This document shows, piece by piece, positions 1 to 7,404 of a stretch of 34,003 nucleotides of DNA. The notes under the pieces were generated by a model. That model was not told the origin of the DNA and searched no databases. It saw nothing but the letters and a program-made list of their open reading frames with translations. Each line of letters opens with the position of its first letter. Position 1 is the stretch's first letter. The stretch comes from Verrucomicrobiota bacterium (GTDB lineage Bacteria > Verrucomicrobiota > Kiritimatiellia > RFP12 > UBA1067). The translations under genes and the position numbers were made by a program. The stretch covers positions 1 to 34,003 of the forward strand of contig JAEEHL010000034.1 of the NCBI GenBank assembly GCA_016280825.1, read 5' to 3'.

Positions 1-271
1 AGGTGAACGTCATGAGCGGGTCCATCGCGACGTTGAGCCCCACGTGCTTCATCGCCGTGAGCGCCCGCCCGCCCGCCATGGACGCGCCTATCGCCGTCTC
101 CATCGCCACCTTCTCGTTCACCGCCCATTCGCAGGCGACGACGTCCTTGAACTTCGCGATGTTCTCGAGTATCTCCGTCGACGGCGTGCCGGGATATGCC
201 GACGCCACCGCGCAGCCTGCCTGCGCCGCCGCATGGGCCACCGCCTCGTTTGCGCTAAGGAACTTCTTCAT
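1..271 (-). CDS. iorA: Indolepyruvate:ferredoxin oxidoreductase alpha subunit, N-terminal fragment
   Basis: Only the first 90 codons lie in the window; the gene runs off the left edge. The translation opens MKKFLSANEAVAHAAAQAG and contains AYPGTPSTEI, CEWAVNEKVAMETAIGAS and ALTAMKHVGLNVAMDPLM. These are hallmarks of the N-terminal thiamine-diphosphate/pyruvate-ferredoxin-oxidoreductase domain of IorA. The family oxidatively decarboxylates arylpyruvates from aromatic amino-acid transamination, passing electrons to ferredoxin, and implies anaerobic metabolism. The ATG start is preceded by GAAAGG about 8 nt upstream. It begins 33 bp after the ilvN stop with no visible terminator between, so it is probably the last gene seen of the transporter-ilvB-ilvN operon. 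The beta subunit would be expected beyond the edge. Confidence 0.9.
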   Translation of the reverse strand, partial: MKKFLSANEAVAHAAAQAGCAVASAYPGTPSTEILENIAKFKDVVACEWAVNEKVAMETAIGASMAGGRALTAMKHVGLNVAMDPLMTFT

Positions 272-304
272 GGATCTTGCCTTTCTCGCTGATTGCCTTT
301 TAAA

Positions 305-559
305 CTACCTGCCGCGCCTGCACACGACTTCCATCACGTTCACGCAGTTGCGAAGCTGGAGGATTATCTGGTTTACTACCTTCTCCGTGCCGAGCACGCC
401 TATCTTCATGCGCGAGACCGTGCCGTCCTCCGTTGGGCCGACGTTGAGCGTCTGGATGTTGTACCCCCTGCCGGAGATGAGCCCCACGATCCTCGCAAGG
501 ACGCCGGGCTTGTTCTCCACGAAGCAGCTTAAGACGTATATGCGCTCACGCTCTTGCAT
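305..559 (-). CDS. ilvN: Acetolactate synthase small (regulatory) subunit, single ACT domain
   Basis: A protein of 84 residues that is essentially one ACT domain: IYVLSCFVENKPGVLARIVGLISGRGYNIQTLNV, then a second beta-alpha-beta half. ACT domains of this family bind valine or other branched-chain amino acids and activate and feedback-inhibit the catalytic subunit. It is short compared with ~160-residue two-domain IlvH-type subunits and resembles the compact IlvN/IlvM type. Its ATG lies 14 bp inside the end of ilvB, so translation of the two is probably coupled to keep stoichiometry. Function is assigned from the fold and from adjacency to ilvB. Confidence 0.9.
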   Translation of the reverse strand: MQERERIYVLSCFVENKPGVLARIVGLISGRGYNIQTLNVGPTEDGTVSRMKIGVLGTEKVVNQIILQLRNCVNVMEVVCRRGR

Positions 560-2168
560 CTCTGTCCACCTTCACTTCCACAAGCACCGGCCCCTTCGCG
601 CGGACCGCCCGCGCCATCGCGCGGTCGAGGTCAGCCGCCTTCTCCACCCTCACCCCCCTAAGCCCGTACGCCCTCGCAAGCGCCATGAAGTCGGGGTTCG
701 TGAAATTGCCCACGAAATACCTCTCCTGCATCTGGCGTATCATGCCGAGCGAGGAATTGTTGAAAACGACGAAGACGATGCCGAGCCTCTCGTCTGCGGC
801 GACCTTCAGCTCCTCCGCCGTCATCTGCGCGCCGCCGTCGCCGACGAGCGCGACGACCTTCTCCCCCGGCATTGCAAGCGCGGCGCCTATCGCCGCGGGG
901 ATGCCGAAGCCCATCGTGCCCATGCCGCCCGACGAAATGAATCGCCGCGGGCACGAATGCGGAAACTCCCTCGCCGCGAACATCTGGTGCTGGCCTACGT
1001 CGGTGACGACGATCGCGTCGCCGCCCACGGCGGCTGCAACCGAGCGGACGACGTCGGCAGGCGCGATGCCCTTAGTCCCGCGCCGCGCAGGCGAACGCCG
1101 CGCGAGCGCGGCAAGGCGCCTCAGCCATTCGTCGTGGCGCGCCGGCTTCACCCGCGAAGAGATCGTGGTGAGTACGTCCTTTATGTCGGCCACTATGCCG
1201 AGCGAGACGGGCACGTTCTTCTCTATCGACGAGGCGTCGCAATCGACGTGCACCGTCTTCACCCCGCGCTCCGGCGGAAACGCGGCGGTCATGCGGTCGT
1301 TGAACCTCACGCCGAGCGCGAGGACAAGGTCTGCCGAGGCGATGGCGGCGTTCGCCGCCTTCGTGCCGTACACCCCGGCCATGCCAAGCGAGAGCGGGTC
1401 GCGGGTGTCGAACGCGCCAACGCCCATGAGCGACGTCGCGACGGGTATCTGCGCCTTCTCCGCGAGCGCCTTCAGGTCGGCCGACGCGCCGGAGGCGATT
1501 ACGCCGCCGCCCGCGTAGATGACGGGCCGCCTGGCGCGGTTCACGAGGCCCGCAAGCGCGGCGGCGCTCCCAGGCGGCACGGGGCATTCCGGGTGGTACG
1601 CCCTGAGGGAGATGCGCTCGGGATACTGGGCGAGGCAGATTTCGCGCTGCACGTTGCGCGGCAGGTCGATGACGACCGCGCCCGGCTTGCCGTGCGTCGC
1701 GATGTAGAACGCCTCCGCGACGGTCTCCGGGATCTCGTCCGCGCTTTTCACGAGGAAGCTGTGCTTCGTGACGGCGCGGCATATCCCCGACATGTCGGCC
1801 TCCTGGAAGGCGTCGGTGCCTATCTCGGAAAGCGGCACCTGGCCCGAGACGAGGACAAGGGGAATGCCGTCCATGTTGGCGGTGCCGAGCCCCGTTATCG
1901 CGTTCGTCGCCCCGGGGCCGCTCGTCACGAGCGCGACACCGGGCCGCCCCGTCGCGCGCGCGTAGCCGTCCGCCATGTGGACGCAGCCCTGCTCGTGGCG
2001 GCCAAGCACGAACTTCATCTTCGAGGCAGGAAGGAGATTGAAGATGTCGATGACGTTCCCGCCCGGGTAGCCGAAGAGAATCTGCGCCCCCGCCCGCTCA
2101 AGGCTTTCCACAAGCGCCTTGGCGCCCGTCCTCCCGCCGGAAGACTGCTCTCGAGCGGCTCGTCTCAT
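546..2168 (-). CDS. ilvB: Acetolactate synthase (AHAS) catalytic large subunit
   Basis: 540 residues with the start taken at 2168, where ATG overlaps the transporter stop as ATGA; an in-frame extension upstream would run through the transporter gene. AHAS condenses pyruvate with pyruvate or 2-ketobutyrate, the first common step of branched-chain amino-acid synthesis. The N-terminal ThDP domain has LFGYPGGNVIDIF and the catalytic Glu59 in GRHEQG. The sequence GTDAFQEADMSGICRAVTKH is typical of AHAS. The C-terminal ThDP motif GDG (443-445) is followed by NN (470-471). Where many AHAS have QWQ, this one reads RQMQ (Met480), the site equivalent to the plant Trp574 herbicide-contact residue. Oxalyl-CoA decarboxylase was considered because of the neighbouring OFA-type transporter, but the sequence and the adjacent ACT subunit favour AHAS. 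Confidence 0.92.
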   Translation of the reverse strand: MRRAAREQSSGGRTGAKALVESLERAGAQILFGYPGGNVIDIFNLLPASKMKFVLGRHEQGCVHMADGYARATGRPGVALVTSGPGATNAITGLGTANMDGIPLVLVSGQVPLSEIGTDAFQEADMSGICRAVTKHSFLVKSADEIPETVAEAFYIATHGKPGAVVIDLPRNVQREICLAQYPERISLRAYHPECPVPPGSAAALAGLVNRARRPVIYAGGGVIASGASADLKALAEKAQIPVATSLMGVGAFDTRDPLSLGMAGVYGTKAANAAIASADLVLALGVRFNDRMTAAFPPERGVKTVHVDCDASSIEKNVPVSLGIVADIKDVLTTISSRVKPARHDEWLRRLAALARRSPARRGTKGIAPADVVRSVAAAVGGDAIVVTDVGQHQMFAAREFPHSCPRRFISSGGMGTMGFGIPAAIGAALAMPGEKVVALVGDGGAQMTAEELKVAADERLGIVFVVFNNSSLGMIRQMQERYFVGNFTNPDFMALARAYGLRGVRVEKAADLDRAMARAVRAKGPVLVEVKVDRDARA

Positions 2169-3400
2169 TTTGCGATGCGCCTTAGCGAAAGGACGTTGAC
2201 GAGGTTGAGGAGGTATGCCGCGACAAGCATCGCCACTACGCCGGTGTACCCGAAGCCGAGCTTGTCGGAAACGAGTATGGCCGCCTGGTTGCCGGCGAGG
2301 CCCGCAAACCCCCACGCCGAAAGCACCGCGCCGTGGATCTTAGATATGTTCGTCATGCCGAAATGGTCGGCGAGAATCGCCGGGATCACAGAGAACCCCG
2401 CGCCGTAGCAGGCGTTGATCACGAGAAGCGCCGCGCCGATCACGGGCGGCCAGAACGAGAGCGTCATTATGCCCGCGGAGATCGAAAGGATGAGAAGAAG
2501 TATGTTTATGCGGCGCGCCAGCCTGTCGGACCACCACGCGAAGAGGAACCTGCCGCCGCCGTTCATGAGGCCGCACGCCGCGATGACGGCCGTGACAAGC
2601 CCTTCGCCGTAGCCCACGGCGGGCGAGTTCATCATCTGCTTGGCAAGCGGTATGAGGCAGAGCCCCGCGGAGATGTTGAGGAACATGAAGAGCCACGAGC
2701 GCAGGAAGAACGGGTTGCGGATGAGCGAGAGGTACCTGAACTCGAGCTCGGCTATGCCGTGGCCGAAGCTCTGCTGCTCCAGCTTCGGCTTCTTGAGGAG
2801 GAACGCCGAAATGTACATCGGCACGGCGTAGAACGCCGCGAAGACGACGAACACGCGGTTGATGCCGTACGTCTCGAAGCCGCGCAGGCGGAACATGGCG
2901 ACCGACGACTGCGAACCCCATTCAATGCCCTTGAAGAGGATCGTGGAGAGCGTGGAGCCGAGGCCAAACGAGATAATGGGGAGCGCGGCGGCGATGGCCT
3001 TGTGCTCGTAGAACCAGAGCATCATCGTCTTCACCGGCGAGATGTAGATTATGCCCGTGCCCGTGCCGACCAGGAAGCCGTAGCCGAGATAGACGAGGTA
3101 TATGTTCTTCATGACGACGCCAAGCTCGGTGACGAGGAGGCCGGAGATGAAGAGCGTGGTCCCGATGAGCGTGGAAAGCCTTATGTTGCGCTCGACTACC
3201 TTGCCGAAAAAGGCCGCCCCCATGCCGAGGAAGAATATGCCGAGCGAGAACGCGAACTGCACCTGCGCCTTCGTCACGACGTGGCCAGGGGAAGAAATGT
3301 ACGCGGCGATGCCGTCCGAGAAATTCGTAAACGCATATATCTGGCCGACACTGACCGCCAGCAGAAACGCCGGCAAAACCGCCCTCATGAACCTTTTCAC
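2165..3400 (-). CDS. MFS transporter, OFA (oxalate/formate antiporter-like) family
   Basis: 411 residues, about 12 hydrophobic segments, inner membrane. The first helix ends GQIYAFTNF, the counterpart of the G-x-IYAWS signature of OFA transporters. The segment GTGTGIIYISPVKTMMLWF resembles the OxlT helix 4-5 region, and GRFLFAWWSDRLARR gives the motif-A-like loop of the second half. OFA members exchange or import small carboxylates; the substrate cannot be read from sequence. Being first gene before ilvB-ilvN, it may move a carboxylate such as pyruvate or a keto acid (inference). The GTG start at 3400 has AAAGGA about 10 nt upstream and overlaps a leader ORF stop as GTGA. An in-frame ATG four codons later lacks a usable spacing from a ribosome-binding site. 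Confidence 0.85.
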   Translation of the reverse strand: MKRFMRAVLPAFLLAVSVGQIYAFTNFSDGIAAYISSPGHVVTKAQVQFAFSLGIFFLGMGAAFFGKVVERNIRLSTLIGTTLFISGLLVTELGVVMKNIYLVYLGYGFLVGTGTGIIYISPVKTMMLWFYEHKAIAAALPIISFGLGSTLSTILFKGIEWGSQSSVAMFRLRGFETYGINRVFVVFAAFYAVPMYISAFLLKKPKLEQQSFGHGIAELEFRYLSLIRNPFFLRSWLFMFLNISAGLCLIPLAKQMMNSPAVGYGEGLVTAVIAACGLMNGGGRFLFAWWSDRLARRINILLLILSISAGIMTLSFWPPVIGAALLVINACYGAGFSVIPAILADHFGMTNISKIHGAVLSAWGFAGLAGNQAAILVSDKLGFGYTGVVAMLVAAYLLNLVNVLSLRRIAK

Positions 3401-3474
3401 AACTGCACCATCCTTTCTGCCTTCATTATTTCGATGATGCCCAGGCGAACGGCTTTCAAACGCTCCCGGTCCAT
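3397..3474 (-). CDS. Putative 25-residue leader ORF ahead of the transporter-ilvBN operon
   Basis: ATG at 3474 has GGAG 8 nt upstream and lies about 50 nt inside the transcript predicted from the promoter at 3533-3561. The peptide MDRERLKAVRLGIIEIMKAE (first 20 residues) ends in a TGA that overlaps the transporter GTG start as GTGA, so translation could be coupled. Eight of 25 residues are Leu, Ile or Val, which would suit a branched-chain amino-acid attenuator, but there is no run of such codons and I see no clear paired terminator/antiterminator. It may equally be a small coupled ORF of no separate function. Confidence 0.35.
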   Translation of the reverse strand: MDRERLKAVRLGIIEIMKAERMVQL

Positions 3475-3532
3475 GTGGTATGCTCCACTTCGGGGCACGC
3501 GCCCCTTATCGCCAGTTCCGAAAACAGTTGGT

Positions 3533-3561
3533 ATTATACCAAATATTGTGGCGCAAGGCAA
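3533..3561 (-). promoter_or_regulatory. Sigma70-type promoter of the transporter-ilvB-ilvN-iorA operon
   Basis: Read on the minus strand: -35 TTGCCT (3556-3561), a 17-bp spacer, and -10 TATAAT (3533-3538) with an upstream TGG making an extended -10. It is followed by ACC, as at other promoters in this window. The predicted start near 3526 leaves about 50 nt before the leader ORF and about 125 nt before the transporter start. Confidence 0.75.
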
Positions 3562-3639
3562 GCGAAGGCACAACATGAAGTGTGTTGACAACCCCTTGAC
3601 ATCTGTTCACATGAAGTCTCCCAAATCCGCGCGGCAGTT

Positions 3640-3648
3640 TGATATAAT
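3640..3648 (+). promoter_or_regulatory. Extended -10 promoter of dnaB (leaderless)
   Basis: TGATATAAT, with the hexamer at 3643-3648. The dnaB ATG follows after exactly 7 nt (TCGCGGC), so the predicted transcription start coincides with the A of ATG and no Shine-Dalgarno sequence can exist. No good -35 lies 17 bp upstream. Two TTGACA sequences (3585-3590 and 3596-3601) are too far from this -10 and have no partner hexamer of their own. The same string TATAATTCGCGGCATG precedes the MATE gene. Confidence 0.75.
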
Positions 3649-3655
3649 TCGCGGC

Positions 3656-5161
3656 ATGGAAGAAAACATAAGCACACCGCCCAACAGCATCGAAGCGGAA
3701 CGCGCCGTGCTCGGCTCGATTCTGCTGGACTCCACCGGCCGGAACGAGGACCGCGTAATGGACCTGTGCCTCACTTCGCACATCGACCAGAACTCCTTCT
3801 ACGACCCGAGGAACTCCGTCGTCTTCGCGAAGATGCTCGAGATGAACAGGTTCTCGAAGCCCATTGACGCGCTCACCCTCATGGAGGAGCTGCAGAGCGC
3901 AGGCAAGCTCGAGGCGATTGGCGGGGCGGCCTACATCCAGTCTCTGGTCGACAGGGTTGCGACTACGGCGCATGCCGAGCACTACATCGGCATACTGCGC
4001 AACAAGCACCTGAGGCGAACGATGATAGACAGCGCGAGGAAGGTAATCGCGAACTGCTACGACGAGGCCGGCCATCCCGACGCGGGCGAAGTGCTGGGCG
4101 ACGCCGAGCGCAACTTCCTCGAAATCACCGGCGACGGCGGCGCGACAGCATCCTGGGACAGGGCCGTCACGGAAAGCTTCGAAACAATAGACAGGATGTT
4201 CTCCTCCGACGGCCACGCCCTCCAGGGGCTCCCCACCGGGCTTACGCACCTCGACGAAAAGCTACAGGGGCTGAAGAAGTCGGAGATGATCGTGATCGCC
4301 GCGCGTCCTTCCGTCGGCAAGACGTCGCTTGCGATGAACATAGCCGAATGCTGCGCGCTCGGCGAGAATCTCGCGAGGGAGCCGTTCCACGGCGAGCACT
4401 GCCGCAAGCACCCCGTCCTCATCTTCTCGCTCGAGATGCCGATCGAAGCCCTTACGAAGAGGATGATTGCCGGCCGCGCCGCCATCAACGTGTGGAAGCT
4501 CAACCGCGCCCAGTACACCCAAAGGGAGAGGGACGACCTCACCAAGAACCTCTTCAGGGCGACCGACGACCTCAAGAAGGCGCCCATCTACGTCGACGAC
4601 GCGGCCGCCCTCGACATAATGGACCTCCGGGCGCGGGCAAGGCGGTGGAAGAAGTCGCACGGCATCGAGCTAATCGTCATCGACTACCTGCAGCTCATCC
4701 ACTGCGCCGAGGGCGCGCGCCAGAGCAGGGTCGTCGAGGTGTCGATGATCTCCCAGCAGATAAAGGCGATGGCGAAGGAGCTGAAGGTGCCGGTCATCGT
4801 GCTCTCGCAGCTCTCGCGCGCAAACGAGCAGCGCGGCGACAAGACGGAGAGGCCGCGCCTTTCGGACCTGCGCGACTCCGGCGCCATCGAGCAGGACGCG
4901 GACGTCGTCTTCCTGCTGCGCCGCCCGTGCCGCTCGCCGAAGGATCCGGAGGCCGGCGACCTCAAGCTCGCCATCATCGACATCGCGAAGAACCGCAACG
5001 GCGAGACGGGCGAAGTGAAGGTCAATTTCGAAGACCACTTCACGCGCTTCGGGGACAGGGCGCCGGAACGCAAGGACGACGACCAGCCGACACCGCCGCC
5101 GCAGCAGGAACGATTCAGGATAAAGGGCGGCGGCGAAGAGGACGAAGCCTACTACGGCTGA
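3656..5161 (+). CDS. dnaB: Replicative DNA helicase DnaB
   Basis: 501 residues, the only plus-strand gene. The N-terminal domain opens with the family-typical PPNSIEAERAVLGSILLD. The RecA-like C-terminal domain has Walker A ARPSVGKTS (216-224), FSLEM (257-261), Walker B IVIDYLQL (340-347), the arginine-rich LSDLRDSGAIEQDAD segment and the closing NRNGETGEV (447-455) with FTRF. DnaB is the hexameric 5'-3' helicase of the replication fork. An extra stretch of about 14 residues (roughly 236-250, His/Cys-containing) lies between the Walker A helix and the FSLEM strand. ATG 3656 was chosen because the protein starts there by alignment and the -10 box sits 7 nt before it; an in-frame ATG at 3611 lies upstream of that box. 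The 3' end overlaps prmC tail-to-tail by 10 bp. Confidence 0.95.
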   Translation: MEENISTPPNSIEAERAVLGSILLDSTGRNEDRVMDLCLTSHIDQNSFYDPRNSVVFAKMLEMNRFSKPIDALTLMEELQSAGKLEAIGGAAYIQSLVDRVATTAHAEHYIGILRNKHLRRTMIDSARKVIANCYDEAGHPDAGEVLGDAERNFLEITGDGGATASWDRAVTESFETIDRMFSSDGHALQGLPTGLTHLDEKLQGLKKSEMIVIAARPSVGKTSLAMNIAECCALGENLAREPFHGEHCRKHPVLIFSLEMPIEALTKRMIAGRAAINVWKLNRAQYTQRERDDLTKNLFRATDDLKKAPIYVDDAAALDIMDLRARARRWKKSHGIELIVIDYLQLIHCAEGARQSRVVEVSMISQQIKAMAKELKVPVIVLSQLSRANEQRGDKTERPRLSDLRDSGAIEQDADVVFLLRRPCRSPKDPEAGDLKLAIIDIAKNRNGETGEVKVNFEDHFTRFGDRAPERKDDDQPTPPPQQERFRIKGGGEEDEAYYG

Positions 5162-6018
5162 CGGAGAATGCAGCTTGCGTAGCGGTCGTGCCCCGCGAAG
5201 TCCCTCTCGACGAGGATGTCGGAAAAGCCGTATTCGTGCATGAGCGCGGCCACCGACTTGCCCTGGTTCTCGCCTATTTCGAAAAAGACGGCGCCCCCTT
5301 CCTTCAGGAGGTTGAGCGCGTCCGAGAGGTACCTGTCGAAGAAGTCAAGCCCGTCTGCGCCGCCGTCGAGCGCAAGGCGCGGCTCGAAGTCGCGCACGCC
5401 CCTTTCGAGCGTCTCGCAGACCGCGCTCTCAATGTAGGGCGGATTCGAGACGATCACGTCCACGCACTGCGGCTCGTCGAAGTCGTCGAGCCCGTCGGCG
5501 ACGGCGAACTTCACGCGGCCGTCGAGCGAGCACTTCGCGGCGTTCTCCTTTGCCAGCTGTACGGCATCGGCCGAGACGTCCGTGCCGAGGAAGACGCCTT
5601 CCCCCTTGAACTCGCGCGCGATGGAAAGGACTATCGCGCCAGTGCCCGTGCCGACGTCCACCACGAACGGGCGGCGGCCCTGGAAGTTCGCGCCGAGGAA
5701 GGCAAGGACGCGCGTCACGAGCTCCTCCGTCTCGGGGCGAGGAATGAGCGCGCGCCTGTCGCACTTCAGGGTAAGCGAGCGGAAGTCCCACTCGCCGAGG
5801 ACGTACTGCAGAGGCTCGCCGGCGACGAGGCGGGAAATGCCCCGCCTCATCGCCTGGATGTGGGCGGTGGAGACGTCCTCGTCAAGCCTCGACGAGACAA
5901 AGCCGCGTCCGACGCCGAGAAGGCGCGCGACCATGAGCTCGCCGGCGGTACGCGCACCGTCAACTCCTTTAGAATCAAGGTACGCGACCGTCTTCGAGAG
6001 GGTCTCGCGCCATTTCAT
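5152..6018 (-). CDS. prmC: Release factor glutamine N5-methyltransferase
   Basis: 288 residues, normal for PrmC/HemK. It methylates the glutamine of the GGQ loop of peptide-chain release factors 1 and 2 using S-adenosylmethionine. An N-terminal helical domain (about 1-85) precedes LIPRPETEELV (91-101). The SAM site is DVGTGTGAI (121-129) and the catalytic NPPY occupies 192-195. The ATG follows the DUF3127 stop after 10 bp with only weak ribosome-binding sequence, so it is likely co-transcribed with it. It converges with dnaB and overlaps its last 10 bp; no terminator is visible between the two. Confidence 0.93.
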   Translation of the reverse strand: MKWRETLSKTVAYLDSKGVDGARTAGELMVARLLGVGRGFVSSRLDEDVSTAHIQAMRRGISRLVAGEPLQYVLGEWDFRSLTLKCDRRALIPRPETEELVTRVLAFLGANFQGRRPFVVDVGTGTGAIVLSIAREFKGEGVFLGTDVSADAVQLAKENAAKCSLDGRVKFAVADGLDDFDEPQCVDVIVSNPPYIESAVCETLERGVRDFEPRLALDGGADGLDFFDRYLSDALNLLKEGGAVFFEIGENQGKSVAALMHEYGFSDILVERDFAGHDRYASCILRQP

Positions 6019-6028
6019 CGGCGCACCG

Positions 6029-6418
6029 TCAGAACGGCATGTCGTCGACAGGCACGTCTTCCGGCGCGTCCGGCTCGGCCGGAGCCGGCACGGGCTCGGT
6101 GGACGAGCCGTCGGCGTTCAGGACCTCGATCTTGAGGCCGGTAAGGTCGGTAAAGTACTTAGCCGTGCCTGTCTTCGGGTCGTCCCACCTGCGGCCGTCT
6201 ATTGCAAAGCGTATGCGGGCGCGACTGCCCTTCTTCACCCCATCGAGCAACTGGCAGTTGTCCTTCTTGAAGGTGAACTTGACGGGGTTGGGCCACTTGC
6301 TCGTCGAGTCGATGTCGTTGCCGATGATCACCTCGCGCTTGGTAAAGCCGTTCTGCCCTACGGAGAAGGTCTTGCCGACCTCCTCCACGACCCCTGTGTA
6401 ATCGTATAGTTGAGACAT
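6029..6418 (-). CDS. DUF3127-family, OB-fold ssDNA-binding-like protein
   Basis: 129 residues. The core YTGVVEEVGKTFSV, VKFTFKKDNCQLLDGVKKGS, IDGRRWDDPKTGTAKYFTDL matches my knowledge of DUF3127 proteins, small OB-fold proteins related to single-stranded DNA-binding protein. After about residue 103 comes a Pro/Glu/Asp-rich linker ending in VPVDDMPF. That resembles the acidic SSB tip (DDDIPF in E. coli SSB) that recruits replication and repair partners. A good AAGGA lies about 6 nt before the ATG. It sits 42 bp after the omp1 stop and 10 bp before prmC, close to convergent dnaB. I infer a role in DNA metabolism; it could be an accessory rather than the main SSB of the cell. Confidence 0.72.
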   Translation of the reverse strand: MSQLYDYTGVVEEVGKTFSVGQNGFTKREVIIGNDIDSTSKWPNPVKFTFKKDNCQLLDGVKKGSRARIRFAIDGRRWDDPKTGTAKYFTDLTGLKIEVLNADGSSTEPVPAPAEPDAPEDVPVDDMPF

Positions 6419-6452
6419 TGCTGTTCCTTCTTTGCTTTTTGCGGCCGACCCT

Positions 6453-6589
6453 TGCCGCCGTCAGAACGTCGCCTTGACGGAAACTCCGCAGACGAAGTTG
6501 TACGAGCGGTCGCAGCTCTTGCCCCACTGCGCGTTGTACGCGCGCGCGGCGTCGCGCATGTTGGAGTCGAAGAGGTAGTCGTAGTAGGC
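6453..6589. repeat. Copy 1 of a 137-bp near-identical segment shared by omp1 and omp2
   Basis: Compared by eye with 21293-21429 at a constant offset of 14,840 bp. The first 76 positions are identical and only 4 of 137 differ. It covers the 3' end of the gene plus 8 bp beyond the stop codon. Identity drops clearly on the other side. Confidence 0.9.
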
Positions 6590-7345
6590 GACGTAGGCGC
6601 CGAACGTGAGCCAGTCGGTGAACTCGTACTCAAGCTCGCCCTTGACGGTCGTGTCCATGAGGCCGCCGTGGCTGAAGCCGTCGGCGACGTCGGAGAAGTA
6701 CCCCTTCGTGCGCAGCGAGTTGCCGAGGCCCTGGGCGATCGACGGACGGAGCGTAAGCCCCTCTATGGCCTCGATCTTGAACCCGTGGCCGAGCTCGAGA
6801 TTGACGTACGTCCCCTCGTCGGCCATGAGGTCGCGCTCGATCCAGAGCTTGGGCTCAAGCCAGAGGTCCTTGAGCTGCAGCTCGAGGTCAAGATACTGCG
6901 TGTCGTTCATGGTGCCGGCGTGGCGCGGCAGGTACTCGTACGTGTAGTAGAAGTCCACAGCAAGCTTCCCAAGCGCCTCGCCGAGGTCGAACTCGTGCGC
7001 AATGCCGGTCGCCGCGTCAAGCGTCATGAGCTTCCCGGCGCGGTTGCCGTAGCCGTAGGGGGTGCGCTTGCCGTTGCCCTTCGTCAGGTCGGTCAGGATC
7101 TCGGCGCCGACATACCACCAGTCGAAAAACGTGACGTAGCCGTTGAGCCGCGCAATCGGGTCCATGCCGTCCATCACGCCGTACGTAATGTACTTAGAGT
7201 CGAACTTCACCTCGAACTCGGCGCTGACGATCGGCTGCTCGCCGTACGACAGGCCCTCGCCAGGAGTGTAGTTGAACTCTTCTTCGGCGAACACACTCGC
7301 CGTAGCCGCAGCAGCGGCAACCAACGTCATGAGTTTTGTCTTCAT
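6461..7345 (-). CDS. Predicted outer-membrane beta-barrel protein, paralogue 1 (omp1)
   Basis: 294 residues from the ATG at 7345, chosen because AAAGGA lies just upstream and a clean signal peptide follows (Lys-rich start, Ala-rich core, cut after ASVFA). The mature part has alternating aromatic/polar strands (VSAEFEVKFDSKYITYGV, DFYYTYEYLP, WLTFGAYVAYYDYLF) and ends in a C-terminal Phe (VKATF), the usual BAM recognition signal for barrel proteins. I do not recognise a named family. A paralogue of similar length is encoded at 21301-22170, and the last 45 residues are nearly identical. This copy has its own promoter overlapping the acyltransferase stop and lacks the palindromic operators found before omp2. 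Confidence 0.75.
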   Translation of the reverse strand: MKTKLMTLVAAAAATASVFAEEEFNYTPGEGLSYGEQPIVSAEFEVKFDSKYITYGVMDGMDPIARLNGYVTFFDWWYVGAEILTDLTKGNGKRTPYGYGNRAGKLMTLDAATGIAHEFDLGEALGKLAVDFYYTYEYLPRHAGTMNDTQYLDLELQLKDLWLEPKLWIERDLMADEGTYVNLELGHGFKIEAIEGLTLRPSIAQGLGNSLRTKGYFSDVADGFSHGGLMDTTVKGELEYEFTDWLTFGAYVAYYDYLFDSNMRDAARAYNAQWGKSCDRSYNFVCGVSVKATF

Positions 7346-7395
7346 TTTTTCCTTTGTTCCTTTTTTGTGAAACGCCCTCGCGCTTCGAGTTGTGA

Positions 7396-7404
7396 ATTGT
7401 ATCA
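7396..7404 (-). promoter_or_regulatory. Extended -10 promoter of omp1
   Basis: Reads TGATACAAT on the minus strand (hexamer 7396-7401), followed by TCAC. The TG-A of the extended element is also the TGA stop codon of the upstream acyltransferase. A start near 7389 gives a leader of about 44 nt before the omp1 ATG. Confidence 0.6.

Noticed and set aside
3-2408. Long plus-strand open frame of 801 codons opposite ilvB, ilvN and iorA
   Set aside because: It has Arg/His/Ala-rich composition typical of the antisense of GC-rich genes and no recognisable domain, while the minus strand carries well-supported genes.
546-3400. An oxalate-degradation module (OFA antiporter plus ThDP enzyme as oxalyl-CoA decarboxylase)
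   Set aside because: The ThDP enzyme has AHAS-specific sequence (GTDAFQEADMSG) and is followed by an overlapping ACT regulatory subunit; no formyl-CoA transferase is present.
3475-3591. N-terminal extension of the leader ORF to 64 codons
   Set aside because: The extension would start upstream of the predicted -10 and transcription start; the GGAG-ATG at 3474 is the plausible start.
3581-3601. Two TTGACA boxes upstream of dnaB as -35 elements
   Set aside because: No hexamer resembling TATAAT lies 16-19 bp downstream of either, and they are about 41-52 bp from the real -10.
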